DNA from: Sva-07 sp963747375 | GTDB lineage: Bacteria; Actinomycetota; Acidimicrobiia; Acidimicrobiales; Ilumatobacteraceae | Direction of reading: 5' to 3' | Length of the DNA: 64,000 nucleotides | Assembly: GCA_963747375.1 (NCBI GenBank) | Contig: CAVVFL010000011.1 | Coordinates: 310,001-374,000, forward strand | Part shown: positions 28,883-38,745 of the stretch, in pieces | Numbering within the stretch: the stretch's first letter is position 1 | Layout of the letters: every line of letters begins with the position of its first letter | The notes under the pieces: model-generated | Databases searched by the model: none | What the model saw: only the letters and a program-made list of their open reading frames with translations | Told to the model about the DNA's origin: nothing | Translations under genes and position numbers: made by a program

Positions 28883-28974
28883 ATCATCAGGTCACATGAA
28901 GACCGCTGGGTTCCGTGAGGAGCCCGGCTGACACGATCGCACATCCGCAGCGGGCGCTTCGGAAGGGAAACGCC

Positions 28975-31900
28975 ATGATCGGCACCGCTCACACCAGGCC
29001 CACCTCGGTTCGTCGGCTCGCACTGGCAGGGGCACTCGTCGCCTCGTTCGTCCCCGTGCTGATCGGCGGTTCGCCGCCGGTCGGTGCGGCCGCCCCGACC
29101 GAACTGTTCATGTCGGAGTACATCGAGGGATCGTCGTCCAACAAGGCGATCGAGATCTACAACGGCACCGGCGGTGCGGTCGATCTCGCCTCCGGCGGTT
29201 ACACGTTGGAGCTCTACAGCAACGGTTCGGCGACCGCGAGCCAGAGCGTCGCGCTCAGCGGGACGATCGCCGACGGCGACGTGTTCGTGCTCGCGCATCC
29301 TTCAGCCGATGCAGCGATCCTCGCGGTCAAGCGGATCGTGATCAGTGGTTCGGTCATCAACTTCAACGGCGACGACGCCATCGTCCTTCGCAAGAACGGG
29401 GTCGTCATCGACGCGTTCGGCCAGGTCGGAGTCGACCCCGGCAGTCAGTGGCCGGGCGGAGGCGCAGACGACACCCTTCACCGCAACGAGACGGTCTGTG
29501 CCGGCGACCCCGATGCGAACGATGCGTTCGACGCCGAGGAGGAATGGACGGTCTTCGCTATCAACACGTTCGACGGCCTCGGCACCCACACCACCAACTG
29601 CGGAGGTGGCAGTGGTCCCGCCGACCCGGTCATCAACGAGTTCTCCGCGAGCACCATCGGTAGCCCGGACGTCGAGTGGATCGAGGTGTTCGGCTCACCG
29701 AACAGCGACTACTCCACCTTCACGCTGCTCGAGGTCGAGGGCGAGGGCGACACGACCAAGGGCAACATCGACCGGACGTTCCCGGTGGGCACCACCGACG
29801 GTGCAGGCCTGTGGACCACCGCCGTCGGCAACCTGTCGATCGAGAACGGGACGATCACGCTGCTGCTCGTCGAGGGTTTCACCGGCGCGGTCGGTGCCGA
29901 CATCGACGCCGACGACGACGGAGTGATCGATCTGACCCCATGGACACGGATCGTCGACGACGTCGCCGTCGCCGACGGCGGCGCAGGCGACCTCACGTAC
30001 GCCTCGACGGTGCTCGGCTCGAACTACGACGGCGTCAGCTCCTTCGTTCCGGGCGGCGCCTCTCGCTTCCCCGACGGCACCGACACCAACTCGCTAGCCG
30101 ACTGGGTCCGCAACGACTTCGACCTCGCCGGCATCCCCGGCTTCAGCGGTTCGGCGACGGTCGGCGAGGCGATCAACACACCGGGCGCACCCAACGAGAT
30201 CGTCGTGCCACCACCGACCGGCTCCTGCGACGACCCCGCCACGCTGATCAGCGCGATCCAGGGCAGCGGCGCCGCAAGCCCGCTCGTCGGTCAGACACAC
30301 ATCGTCGAGGCCGTGGTCGTCGGCGACTTCCAGGACGGCGCCAAGGGCACCAACGGTGACCTCAACGGCTTCCACCTCCAGGAGGAGGACGCCGACGACG
30401 ACGGCAACCCGTTGACGTCGGAGGGCCTCTTCGTGTTCGACGGCAGCAACCCGGCGGTCGATGTCAACATCGGCGATCGCGTCCGTGTGGTCGGTCCGGT
30501 CTCGGAGTTCAACGGCCTGACCGAGATCACTGCGAGCGGGCGTGCTCGTCTGCGACTCGGGGAACACCGCTCCGACGCCGGCGACCCTGGCCCTCCCGGT
30601 CACCGCAGTCGACGACTTCGAGCCATCCGAGGGCATGTCGGTCACGTTCCCGCAGGACCTCGTGATCTCGGAGTACTTCAACTTCGATCGGTTCGGCGAG
30701 ATCGTGCTCACTTCCGAGCGCAGGCTGACTCCCACCGCCGAGTTCGAGCCCGGACCGGACGCCATCGCGGCCGCCGCCGAATTCACACTCGACCGGATCA
30801 CCCTCGACGACGGGCGATCCAGCCAGAATCCCGATCCGGCGATCCACCCGAACGGCGTAGTGTTCGACCTCGGCAACCTGTTCCGGGGCGGCGACACCGT
30901 CGCCAACGTGACCGGCGTGATGGACTACGGGTTCGGCCTGTACCGGATCCAACCGACCCAGGGCGCCGACTACACCTCCGTCAACCCGCGCACCGCTGCT
31001 CCCGACGAGGTGGGCGGCGACGTCCGAGTGGCGTCGTTCAACGTGTTGAACTACTTCACCACGATCGACGACGGAAGAAACGACATCTGCGGGCCCGCCG
31101 GAGTCCAGGAGTGTCGAGGGGCCGACAACGCCGAGGAGCTGACCAGGCAACGCGACAAGATCGTCGCAGCGATCACGGCGATCAACGCCGACGTCGTCGG
31201 CCTGATCGAGATCGAGAACAACGTCAATGATGACGCTGTCATCGACCTCGTCGACAGTCTCAACGCCGTCAACGGGCCGGGCACCTACGACTACGTCGCA
31301 ACCGCAGCGATCGGCACCGACGCCATCAAGGTTGCCATCGTCTACCAGCCCGATTCGGTGTCACCCGTGGGTCCGTACGCGATCCTCGACAGCAGCGTCG
31401 ATCCCCGGTTCATCGACACCAAGAGCCGTCCGGTGCTCGCCCAGAGCTTCGCCGACGCATCGGGCAGCGTGTTCACCGTCGCGGTCAACCATCTGAAGTC
31501 CAAGGGCTCCGACTGTAATGACGTCGGCGATCCCGACCTGGGTGACGGGGCCGGCAACTGCAACGTGACGCGGACGGCGGCGGCCGAGGCCCTCGTCGAC
31601 TGGCTCGCCGGCGACCCCACCGCCAGCGGCGACAGCGACACGCTGATCATCGGCGACCTCAACTCCTACGACAAGGAGGACCCGATCGACGCAATCGTGG
31701 CCGGATCGGACGACACCGCCGGTACCGCCGACGACTACACCGATCTGATCCGGCTGTTCCAGGGCGAGGACGCCTATTCCTACGTCTTCGACGGCCAGAT
31801 CGGCTACCTCGACCACGCCCTGGCGAGCGCAGACCTCGTCGACCAGGTCACCGGCGTCACCGTCTGGCACATCAACGCGGACGAAGCCGACCTGATCGAC

Positions 31901-32448
31901 TACGACACGTCGTTCAAGCAGCCGGCCCAGGATGCGATCTACGCGCCGGATCCGTATCGATCCTCCGATCACGACCCGGTCGTGATCGGGCTTCGACTGG
32001 ACACGCCGCGCTACCTGAAGGAGTCCACCCGCTCCGCGCTCTCCGCCGCCGTTCCCACCGGTGAGCGCCACAACGACAAGTTCATCGAGGAGGCGATCCA
32101 ACGGATCGACCAGAGCCTGGCGCCGGCCTGGTGGCTGGACGACGTCACACTCGATCCGACGAACGGCAACCGCGTGTTCGACCGTGAACACCAGGCAGTC
32201 ATCGCGCTCTCCAAGGTCGATCTGCCCGTCGCCGACGAAGCGATCGACGACCTGGTCGAAGCTGATCGACGTCTCGGCATTCGGCGCAGATCCAGATCGC
32301 TGTCGACGGCGGCGGCGACCCCAGCTACATCGGGAGGGCGCAACAGTCCCTCGTCGACGCACAGGCCTACGCTGCGGCCGGCAGGTTCGACAAGGCAGTG
32401 CTCGAATACAAGCAGGCGTGGACGAACGCGATCAAGGCCGGGGAATGA
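28975..32448 (+). CDS. Secreted multidomain nuclease (lamin-tail + endonuclease/exonuclease/phosphatase), at least two frameshifts
   Basis: Large ExeM/NucH-type exported DNase of about 1157 residues. After a signal peptide (RRLALAGALVASFVPVLIGG) come a lamin-tail domain (ELFMSEYIEGSSSNKAIEIYN), a second lamin-tail-like module (VINEFSASTIGSPDVEWIEV) and an OB-type domain (QTHIVEAVVVGDFQ). The catalytic EEP domain follows: ADVVGLIEIENN, VNHLKSKGSDC, IIGDLNSYDKEDPI, GYLDHALA, SSDHDPVVIG. A FIMAH-like C-terminus ends KQAWTNAIKAGE. Frames change near 30540 and near 32265; ATG 28975 has GGAAGGG upstream. It would cut extracellular DNA, feeding the adjacent 5'-nucleotidase. Confidence 0.88.
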
Positions 32449-32454
32449 GCGGCC

Positions 32455-33030
32455 TCAGGAACCGGCCGGGAAGCCGGGAACGCCGTCGTCGAGTTGGACG
32501 CCGGCGCTGTTCAAGAACCCGGACACCAGCCGATAGAAACCGGCGAGGACCAGCAGCTCGATGAGTTCGGCCTGCGACCAGCGAGTCGACAGCGCAGCCC
32601 AGGTCGCGTCACTCACACAGTCGTCCGACGACAGCTCGTCGGCCATGGCGACGAGCGCACGATCATCCGCGCTCCACCCATGCTCGTCGGGGACCTTGGT
32701 CAAGGCCGCGATCTCGTCGTCGGTCAACCCGCACCGGCGACCGATCACGGTGTGCTGTCCGAACTCGTAGACGGCGCTCGCATTCCACCCGATCCGCAGG
32801 ATCACGATCTCGCGTTCACGCTCGGGAATCAGGCCCTTGTTGAGCAGGAACCCGCCGAGCAGATTGAACCGCTTGAGCAGCTTTGGGTGATGGCCGAGCA
32901 CACCGAAGATGTTGAGAGGCCGGCCGTCGAGCGTGAGCGCGCCGGCGAGCGTCGTGCGTAACTCGTCGTCGCTGACATCGTCCAGATCGATCGGCTCGAT
33001 GCGCGGCTGGGTCGGGCGTTCGGTGGTCAT
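32455..33030 (-). CDS. Carboxymuconolactone decarboxylase family protein
   Basis: A 191-residue CMD-fold helical protein: NIFGVLGHHPKLLKRFNLLGGFLLN, PEREREIVILRIGWNASAVYEFGQHTVIG and the C-terminal helix ELIELLVLAGFYRLVSGFL. It lacks the CxxC of AhpD peroxidases, having NASAVYEFGQH instead, so it belongs to the decarboxylase-like, non-peroxidase branch; catalytic role unknown. AGGAG precedes ATG 33030. It converges on the nuclease gene with a 6-base gap. Confidence 0.88.
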   Translation of the reverse strand: MTTERPTQPRIEPIDLDDVSDDELRTTLAGALTLDGRPLNIFGVLGHHPKLLKRFNLLGGFLLNKGLIPEREREIVILRIGWNASAVYEFGQHTVIGRRCGLTDDEIAALTKVPDEHGWSADDRALVAMADELSSDDCVSDATWAALSTRWSQAELIELLVLAGFYRLVSGFLNSAGVQLDDGVPGFPAGS

Positions 33031-33160
33031 GTCGTCTCCTCGTGTCACGGTCGGTGTCGGCCACCGATCGTTGCACGGAGCAGGTGCAGGCACACCGGTC
33101 GGGCGTCCATGAGCTGCCAGTCGGCGCGTCAGCGCATCGTTCGGGGGCCTAATCTCTGCG

Positions 33161-34444
33161 ATGGCCCAGGTTGCGATCGCGCCGCTTCCGCCGCTCGACG
33201 AGCACTCGTTGTTCGTGTTCTGGTGTCAGTTGCTGGTCGTACTCGGCGTTGCCCGAGCCGGTGGCTACCTCGCCCGTCGTATCGGTATGCCACGGGTGAT
33301 CGGGGAGCTGCTGGCCGGCGTCGCGTTGGGTCCGTCGTTGCTCGGGCAGCTGTGGCCGTCAGGCTTCGAGTGGCTGTTCCCGGCCAATCAGCGCCAGGCC
33401 GGCTTGTTGCTCGGGTTGGCGTGGATCGGCATCGTGTTCCTCCTCGGCATCACCGGTGCCGACATCGACATGTCGATGATTCGTCGGCAGGGTCGTGCCG
33501 CCACCACGGCGACGATCGGCAGTCTCGTGGTGCCCCTGCTCGTGGGGGCGTTCGTCGGATCGCAACTTCCGCAGGATTTCCTCGGCGATGCGACGCGCAC
33601 CGTGTTCGTGATGTTCTTCGCGGTTGCGTTTGCGATCTCCTCGTTGCCGGTGGCCGCCCGCATTCTCAGCGACCTCGGGCTGATGGAACGTCCGGTCGCC
33701 CATCTCGCCCTGGGTGTGGCCACGGTGAACGACATCGTCGGATGGCTGCTCCTCGGCGTCGTCGTCGGTGTGGCCGAGTCCGGAACGTTCGACGTCGGAC
33801 CGCTGGTCGTCGCCGTCGGCGTGGTCCTCGGCACGAGTTTCATCGTGCTCCGATACGGGCCCCGCGTGCTCGACCACCTCAGCAACGAACTGGTTCGACG
33901 AGACGGGGGCCAGGCGGCAGAGATCAGCCTTCTCACGCTCAGCGTCGTCGCTGTCGGCATGATCACGCACGCTGTGGGGATCGAAGTCGTCATCGGCGCC
34001 TTCATCGCCGGAATCGCCATCGGCGGCAGTCGCCTGCGGCGGAGTGATGGTTTCGCGGCGCTCGAAGCGGTCACCAATGGCATCTTCGCCCCGCTGTTCT
34101 TCGCCATCGCCGGTATTCGGGTCGACCTCACCGAACTCGCCGATCACACGGTCGCAGCGTGGGCGGTCATCGTCACGTTGGCGGCGACCGCTGCCAAGCT
34201 CGCCGGCTCGTACGGCGGCGGACGGCTGGGTCGCCTCAGCCGTCGTGACTCCCTCGGGCTCGGAGCATCACTCAACGCGCGCGGTGCTCTGGAGATCGTC
34301 GTCGCGACCGTGGGCCTCTCACTCGAGGTCATCGACCAGACCGCGTACACCGTGATCGTGGTCATGGCCCTCGCCACCACCGCACTCACCGGGCCATTGC
34401 TCCGACTGATCTACCGCAACCCGACCGGACAACGCGCTCACTAG
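33161..34444 (+). CDS. Cation/proton antiporter (CPA2/Kef-like)
   Basis: A 427-residue membrane protein with about 12 helices of the NhaA-fold CPA2 family. Seen: GYLARRIGMPRVIGELLAGVALGPSLLG (the signature first loop), WIGIVFLLGITGADIDM, FAVAFAISSLPVAARIL with the unwound helix, ATVNDIVGW with the ion-site Asp, and ARGALEIVVATVGLSLEVI. No C-terminal RCK/TrkA-N domain is present, so it is a stand-alone exchanger (K+ or Na+ for H+). It lies divergent from the CMD gene and convergent with the monooxygenase operon. Confidence 0.92.
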   Translation: MAQVAIAPLPPLDEHSLFVFWCQLLVVLGVARAGGYLARRIGMPRVIGELLAGVALGPSLLGQLWPSGFEWLFPANQRQAGLLLGLAWIGIVFLLGITGADIDMSMIRRQGRAATTATIGSLVVPLLVGAFVGSQLPQDFLGDATRTVFVMFFAVAFAISSLPVAARILSDLGLMERPVAHLALGVATVNDIVGWLLLGVVVGVAESGTFDVGPLVVAVGVVLGTSFIVLRYGPRVLDHLSNELVRRDGGQAAEISLLTLSVVAVGMITHAVGIEVVIGAFIAGIAIGGSRLRRSDGFAALEAVTNGIFAPLFFAIAGIRVDLTELADHTVAAWAVIVTLAATAAKLAGSYGGGRLGRLSRRDSLGLGASLNARGALEIVVATVGLSLEVIDQTAYTVIVVMALATTALTGPLLRLIYRNPTGQRAH

Positions 34445-34454
34445 CCGAGGGCCG

Positions 34455-36086
34455 TCACAGCACCTCGGCACGTGCCGCGAAGAGGAGTTCGAGCATGTCG
34501 ACGGCGTCCACGACCGGGCACCGTGCGGCGACGTGCTGATCGGGCCGCACCACGAGGCACAGATCCGACGCGATGCCGAACGCGTCGTCCCAGACGTCGG
34601 CGTCGACCATTCGGGTCATCGCCTGGTCGGGCAGCACAGGCGGCTCGGTACCGGCGCGCAGCAGCACGGTGGGCCGTGCGAGGTCGATGAGGTCGAGCGT
34701 CGACGTGTCGGCGTCGAGCCATGCGTGCGGGAGTCGACCGCCGGGCCGGGACGACGGCAGGTAGTCACGCGCCGGTTCGTCGAGGGTGTCGGCCATCGTG
34801 TCGTCGCCGACGACGAGCGGACCGTCGTAGACGTGGCCGAGCTGCAGCCCGAGCAGATCGAAGTGGATCGCCTGTCCGGCGATCGCCGTCCGGACCGCGG
34901 CGCGGCGGGCCGGGTCGGCGAGCACCTCACCAAGGATCCGCGCCGAGTCATTGGGATCGTCGGTGAAGCCGAATGCGATCGGCACCTCGATGAGCTTGAA
35001 CGCGTTGGCGAGCGACTGGTCACAGTTGAAGCGGGCAACCGGGCGGCGTTCGGCTTCGTAGGTGTCGAGGATCGACGGATCGGCCCGGCCCGCCTCGACG
35101 GCGGCGATCTTCCACGCCAGGTTGTGGGCGTCGGCGACGCCGGTGTTGAGGCCGAGCCCTCCGGTCGGGGGGAACCGATGGGCGGCATCGCCGACGAGGA
35201 AGCTCCGTCCACTCCGGTAGGCGTCGGCGATCTGTGCGCTCATGTGCCAGTTCGAGATCCCGAGCACCTCGAACTCGGCGGCCGGGTCGGCCAGTGCCGC
35301 GCTCACCAAGCCGCGGCAGCGCTCCTCGGTGAACGCCTCGATCGGTTCGAGCTCAGGGTCCCAGCCGTACATGAACACCCACTCGCGATCGGCGCCGTGA
35401 CACACGAACGTGCCCCCGACCACCGGATCGACGAGGAAGTACAACACGCCCAGCGCGTCGCCGACGAGCGATCGGAAGTCGGCTCCGAGGTGCACCATCA
35501 CGAATGACTGGATGGTCCGCGGTCCGGTCAACTCGATGCCGAGTGAACGACGTACCGCACTGCCTGCGCCATCGGCCCCGAGTTGGTAGGCGGCGTCGAC
35601 GCGATACGTACCCTGCGGCCCGTCGACCTCGACGGTCACGCCGTCGGGCCGTTCGGTCATCGCCGTCCACCTGTGGCCGTAGCGGACATCGAGATCCGAG
35701 CTGAGCAACAGCGGCTCGAGGCGATGCTGGCTGAGATTGCGGATCGGCGTCGGGGTGACCGTCAACATCTCGTCGCCCTGCCGCTCGAAGGGCAACGACC
35801 CCACGACCTCGCCGCCGAGCTTGGTGACCCAGTGGACCTCACCCGCCTCCTCGGGCGGGAGGCACTGGTCCAACACCGGCCCCATGTCGACACCGGCCTG
35901 ACGCCAGATCTCGAACGTGCGGGCGTTGACGACGTGCGCCGCCGGCGAGCGTTGAGGGCCGTCACGTCGTTCGAGGACGATCGCGGACAACCCGAGCCGT
36001 GCGCAGAGGTGGGCGGCGGTCAGCCCGGTCGGGCCTGCGCCGACGATCACGACGTCGACGTGTTCGGCTGTGTCCTCGCCCACCAT
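34455..36086 (-). CDS. FAD-dependent aromatic monooxygenase (phenol/MhpA-type)
   Basis: A 543-residue class A flavoprotein hydroxylase using NAD(P)H and O2. Seen: the FAD Rossmann motif DVVIVGAGPTGLTAAHLCARLGL, the second FAD motif RSFLVGDAAHRFPPTGGLGLNTG, and the central NAD(P)H/FAD segment YQLGADGAGSAVRRSLGI. The C-terminal 150 residues form the thioredoxin-like domain usual for phenol 2-monooxygenases (VLLRAGTEPPVLPDQ, LCLVVRPDQHVAARCPV). It is last in a four-gene operon with a fumarylacetoacetate-hydrolase-like enzyme, an extradiol dioxygenase and a reductase, so it likely hydroxylates a phenolic ring before meta cleavage. The start overlaps the SDR stop (ATGA). Confidence 0.93.
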   Translation of the reverse strand: MVGEDTAEHVDVVIVGAGPTGLTAAHLCARLGLSAIVLERRDGPQRSPAAHVVNARTFEIWRQAGVDMGPVLDQCLPPEEAGEVHWVTKLGGEVVGSLPFERQGDEMLTVTPTPIRNLSQHRLEPLLLSSDLDVRYGHRWTAMTERPDGVTVEVDGPQGTYRVDAAYQLGADGAGSAVRRSLGIELTGPRTIQSFVMVHLGADFRSLVGDALGVLYFLVDPVVGGTFVCHGADREWVFMYGWDPELEPIEAFTEERCRGLVSAALADPAAEFEVLGISNWHMSAQIADAYRSGRSFLVGDAAHRFPPTGGLGLNTGVADAHNLAWKIAAVEAGRADPSILDTYEAERRPVARFNCDQSLANAFKLIEVPIAFGFTDDPNDSARILGEVLADPARRAAVRTAIAGQAIHFDLLGLQLGHVYDGPLVVGDDTMADTLDEPARDYLPSSRPGGRLPHAWLDADTSTLDLIDLARPTVLLRAGTEPPVLPDQAMTRMVDADVWDDAFGIASDLCLVVRPDQHVAARCPVVDAVDMLELLFAARAEVL

Positions 36087-36865
36087 CAGAAGACGCCCTC
36101 GTAGCTGCCACCGTCGAGTTGCAGGTTCTGTCCGCTCAGGTACCCGCTCTGCGCGGCGCACAGGAAGGCGAACGCGTCACCGAACTCATCGGGCCGACCG
36201 AGCCGGCCCGCCTTGATCGACGCCACCTGTTCGGCGCGAGCCTCGTCGTAGGTGATGCCCTTCACCTGCATCACCAGGTGGGCCATCTGCTGTTGGCGGC
36301 CGGTGTCGAACCGTTCGGGCAGGAGCTGGTTGATGGTGACGTTGTGCTGGACGACGTCCTTCGAGAGCCCCTTGAGCACTCCCGTGAGCCCGAGTCGCGG
36401 GCCGTGCGAGAGGCTCATCATCGGGTTCGGCGACTTCACCATGGCCGAGCTGATGGCGACGATGCGACCGAAACCCCGCTCGCACATCCCCGGCAGCACT
36501 CGCTGCACGAACATGAGCGGACCGATCAACGACTGTTGCAGCGAGGCCTCCATCGCCGCTTCGTCGATACGGCCGAACGGCATCGGGGAGGGACCCTCGC
36601 CGTTGAGCAGGACGATGTCGGGCTCGGGACACGCAGACATCAGTGCGTCGTGGACCTCGGAGGTCGACGAGTCGCCGACGACGCCGGTCACCTGCACGTC
36701 GTACCTGGTGCGCATCTCCTCGACGGCGGCGTCGACATCGTCGGCAGTCCGCCCGTTGACGACCACGTCGACGCCCTCACGGGCGATGCTCTCGGCGCAG
36801 GCCCGGCCGAGGCCGCGGCTCGAGGCGAGCAGGATGGCACTGCGGCCGCTGATCCCGAGATCCAC
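36086..36865 (-). CDS. Short-chain dehydrogenase/reductase-like protein, catalytic Tyr not conserved
   Basis: A 259-residue Rossmann protein. The cofactor motif reads ILLASSRGLGRACAES, a variant of TGxxxGxG. A serine in IVAISSAM matches the SDR catalytic Ser. Where YxxxK should follow, the sequence is SHGPRLGLTGVLKGLSKDV: the Lys-like position may be kept but Tyr is absent. This is seen in a subgroup of FabG-like SDRs in aromatic and sterol clusters. The C-terminus is ordinary (AFLCAAQSGYLSGQNLQLDGG). GTG 36865 starts 5 bases after the dioxygenase stop. Confidence 0.85.
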   Translation of the reverse strand: MDLGISGRSAILLASSRGLGRACAESIAREGVDVVVNGRTADDVDAAVEEMRTRYDVQVTGVVGDSSTSEVHDALMSACPEPDIVLLNGEGPSPMPFGRIDEAAMEASLQQSLIGPLMFVQRVLPGMCERGFGRIVAISSAMVKSPNPMMSLSHGPRLGLTGVLKGLSKDVVQHNVTINQLLPERFDTGRQQQMAHLVMQVKGITYDEARAEQVASIKAGRLGRPDEFGDAFAFLCAAQSGYLSGQNLQLDGGSYEGVF

Positions 36866-36870
36866 CGGGT

Positions 36871-37827
36871 TCAGTCCCAGCCGAGGGCTTCGCGTGCAGC
36901 GCCGATCGCTGCGAGATCGAACGGGTTGAAGAACTCCGGCGGCGGTTCTGTCGGTCCCCACACCGAGAATCCCGCAGGACCGTCGGCGCCCTCCCAGTCG
37001 CGTCGCAGGTGGTCGCGTTCCCACACGTCGTCGTCGACGATCTGGTCCATGTCGGAGTAGAACTCGAAGAACGTCCCGGCTGGATCGGAGAGATACCAGA
37101 AGATGTTCGAGCCGAGATTGTGGCGGCCGACGCCCACGACGCTCGCGTCCGCACGTTCGGCGACCACTGCGGTGCCGGCTTTGCCGATGGCGTCGACGTC
37201 GTCGACCTCGAACGCGTAGTGGTTGAGGTAGCTGGTCGATGCCGGCTGGAGGAGCAGGTTGTGGTGGTCGGACTCGATCCGCCCGAACGTGGCCACGCCG
37301 TTGAGGATCTGGTCGGACACCTTGAAGCCGAGCCCGTCGAAGAAGAACGCCGTCGCCTCGCCGAGGTGCGGCGTGCCGAGCACGAAGTGGCCGAGGCGCC
37401 GCGGCGGACGGGGCTCGGTTTCCACGACGGCTTCGGCTCGGACGTTCGCCCGGACGTGCTCGCCCGGGCCGTTGTAGGCGCGCTCCTGCGCCGGTGACAA
37501 CGGGTGCGGTGCACCGACGTCGATCACGACGCGGTGCTTGAAGACCGGGTCGATGCACCGCAGCGTGGATCCCTCGATCGTGGACTCGACACCCATCGCA
37601 CCGATGCGCGCGGCGATGTCGGCAAGGTCCTGTTCGTTGTCGCAGCTCATGTGCAGCGCCGAGAGGTGGCGGTGCGTTCCTTCGGCGATGCGCAGCTGCA
37701 CATCGCGGTCGGCGGTGCCGAGCACGCCGTCGTCGGTCCGGCGCAGGCCGCGCCGCTCCCAGAACGCAGACAGTTCGGCCGGGTCCGGCACGCTGAGTTC
37801 GATGTCGAGCAACCCGTTGAGCGCCAT
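36871..37827 (-). CDS. Extradiol (type I, VOC-fold) ring-cleavage dioxygenase
   Basis: A 318-residue two-domain vicinal-oxygen-chelate protein like 2,3-dihydroxybiphenyl dioxygenase. The expected Fe(II) ligands are present in the second domain: H147 (LGHFVLGTPH), H203 (YLNHYAFEVDD) and E255 (PAGTFFEFYSDMD). The first domain is degenerate, as usual. It would cleave a catechol-like product meta to the hydroxyls. It sits between the fumarylacetoacetate-hydrolase-like gene and the SDR, with ATGA coupling to the former. Its paralogue at 39468 belongs to the neighbouring module. Confidence 0.92.
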   Translation of the reverse strand: MALNGLLDIELSVPDPAELSAFWERRGLRRTDDGVLGTADRDVQLRIAEGTHRHLSALHMSCDNEQDLADIAARIGAMGVESTIEGSTLRCIDPVFKHRVVIDVGAPHPLSPAQERAYNGPGEHVRANVRAEAVVETEPRPPRRLGHFVLGTPHLGEATAFFFDGLGFKVSDQILNGVATFGRIESDHHNLLLQPASTSYLNHYAFEVDDVDAIGKAGTAVVAERADASVVGVGRHNLGSNIFWYLSDPAGTFFEFYSDMDQIVDDDVWERDHLRRDWEGADGPAGFSVWGPTEPPPEFFNPFDLAAIGAAREALGWD

Positions 37828-38693
37828 CACACACCGACCTTGGCGTAGTCGCTGACGCGGACGCAGCGGTTGGTCATCGTGCCGATGCCGTCGATCGTCG
37901 TGGTGATCACGTCGCCGTCGGCGAGGAATTTGCCCTGCGCGGCACCGATGCCCTCGGGCGTACCGGTGAAGATCACATCGCCGGTGACGAGCGTGGTGAT
38001 GTGCGACAGGTAGCTGATGAGCGTCGGGACGTCGAAGATCAGGTTGGCGGTGGTGTCGTCCTGGCGGACCTCGCCGTTGACGGCACACACGATGTGCAGG
38101 TTGTCGCGGTCGGCGACCTCGTCGACCGACACGAGCACGGGACCGGTCGGGCCGAACGTGTCGAACGACTTGCCGAGGTCGAAGTGCGGCGGCTTGGCTG
38201 CGAACTGTGCCGGGCGATCGGAGATGTCCTGGCTCACGGTGAGGCCCACGACGTGGTCCCAGGCGTCGGCGATGCTGATGTCCTTGCCGCCCTTTCCGAT
38301 CACCACGAGCAGTTCGCCCTCGTAGTCGCAGCCATCGCTGCGGAGTTCGACGTCGGCGGTGGGGCCGACGATGCACGACGGGAACTTCGTGAACACGAGC
38401 GGGCTCTCCGGCACGTCCATCCCGCCCTCGGCGGCGTGGGCCCGATAGTTGAGCCCGACGGCGAACGACTTCTGCGGGCGGGGAACCGGCGGGCCGAGCA
38501 CGACGTCGGCCAGCAGCCCCGTGACCGACGACTCGTCGAGCCCAGCGGAGAGTTCGGCGAGGAGATCGGGGCGGCCGAGCGCCTCCATCGGGTCGGGCCC
38601 GAGCGCTCCGGATGAGTGCGTGGCGAGGTCGGTGTAGTGGTCGCCGGCGACGAGCACTGCTCGGCCGGCGACGTTGGCAAGGCGGAATCCCAT
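37827..38693 (-). CDS. Fumarylacetoacetate hydrolase-family enzyme
   Basis: A 288-residue FAH-fold metal-dependent hydrolase/isomerase. Seen: KSFAVGLNYRAHAAEGGM, KFPSCIVGP, the metal ligands in GCDYEGELLVVIGKGGKDI, GLTVSQDISDR, GKSFDTFGPTGP and the C-terminal GDVIFTGTPEGIG. Family members hydrolyse acylpyruvates or isomerise/decarboxylate meta-cleavage products. As the first gene of the operon with the extradiol dioxygenase, a role on the ring-fission product is likely. It is divergent from the GntR regulator, with an AT-rich palindrome between them. Confidence 0.92.
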   Translation of the reverse strand: MGFRLANVAGRAVLVAGDHYTDLATHSSGALGPDPMEALGRPDLLAELSAGLDESSVTGLLADVVLGPPVPRPQKSFAVGLNYRAHAAEGGMDVPESPLVFTKFPSCIVGPTADVELRSDGCDYEGELLVVIGKGGKDISIADAWDHVVGLTVSQDISDRPAQFAAKPPHFDLGKSFDTFGPTGPVLVSVDEVADRDNLHIVCAVNGEVRQDDTTANLIFDVPTLISYLSHITTLVTGDVIFTGTPEGIGAAQGKFLADGDVITTTIDGIGTMTNRCVRVSDYAKVGV

Positions 38694-38706
38694 GACGACA
38701 TCATGG

Positions 38707-38718
38707 ATCATATATGAT
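38707..38718. promoter_or_regulatory. Candidate GntR operator
   Basis: ATCATATATGAT, a perfect 12-base palindrome in very AT-rich surroundings, between the divergent fumarylacetoacetate-hydrolase (start 38693) and GntR (start 38746) genes. Its position suits autoregulation and control of the catabolic operon, and it may overlap a promoter -10. Confidence 0.5.
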
Positions 38719-38745
38719 GTACGAGTCAATCTCGGATGTGAGAGG

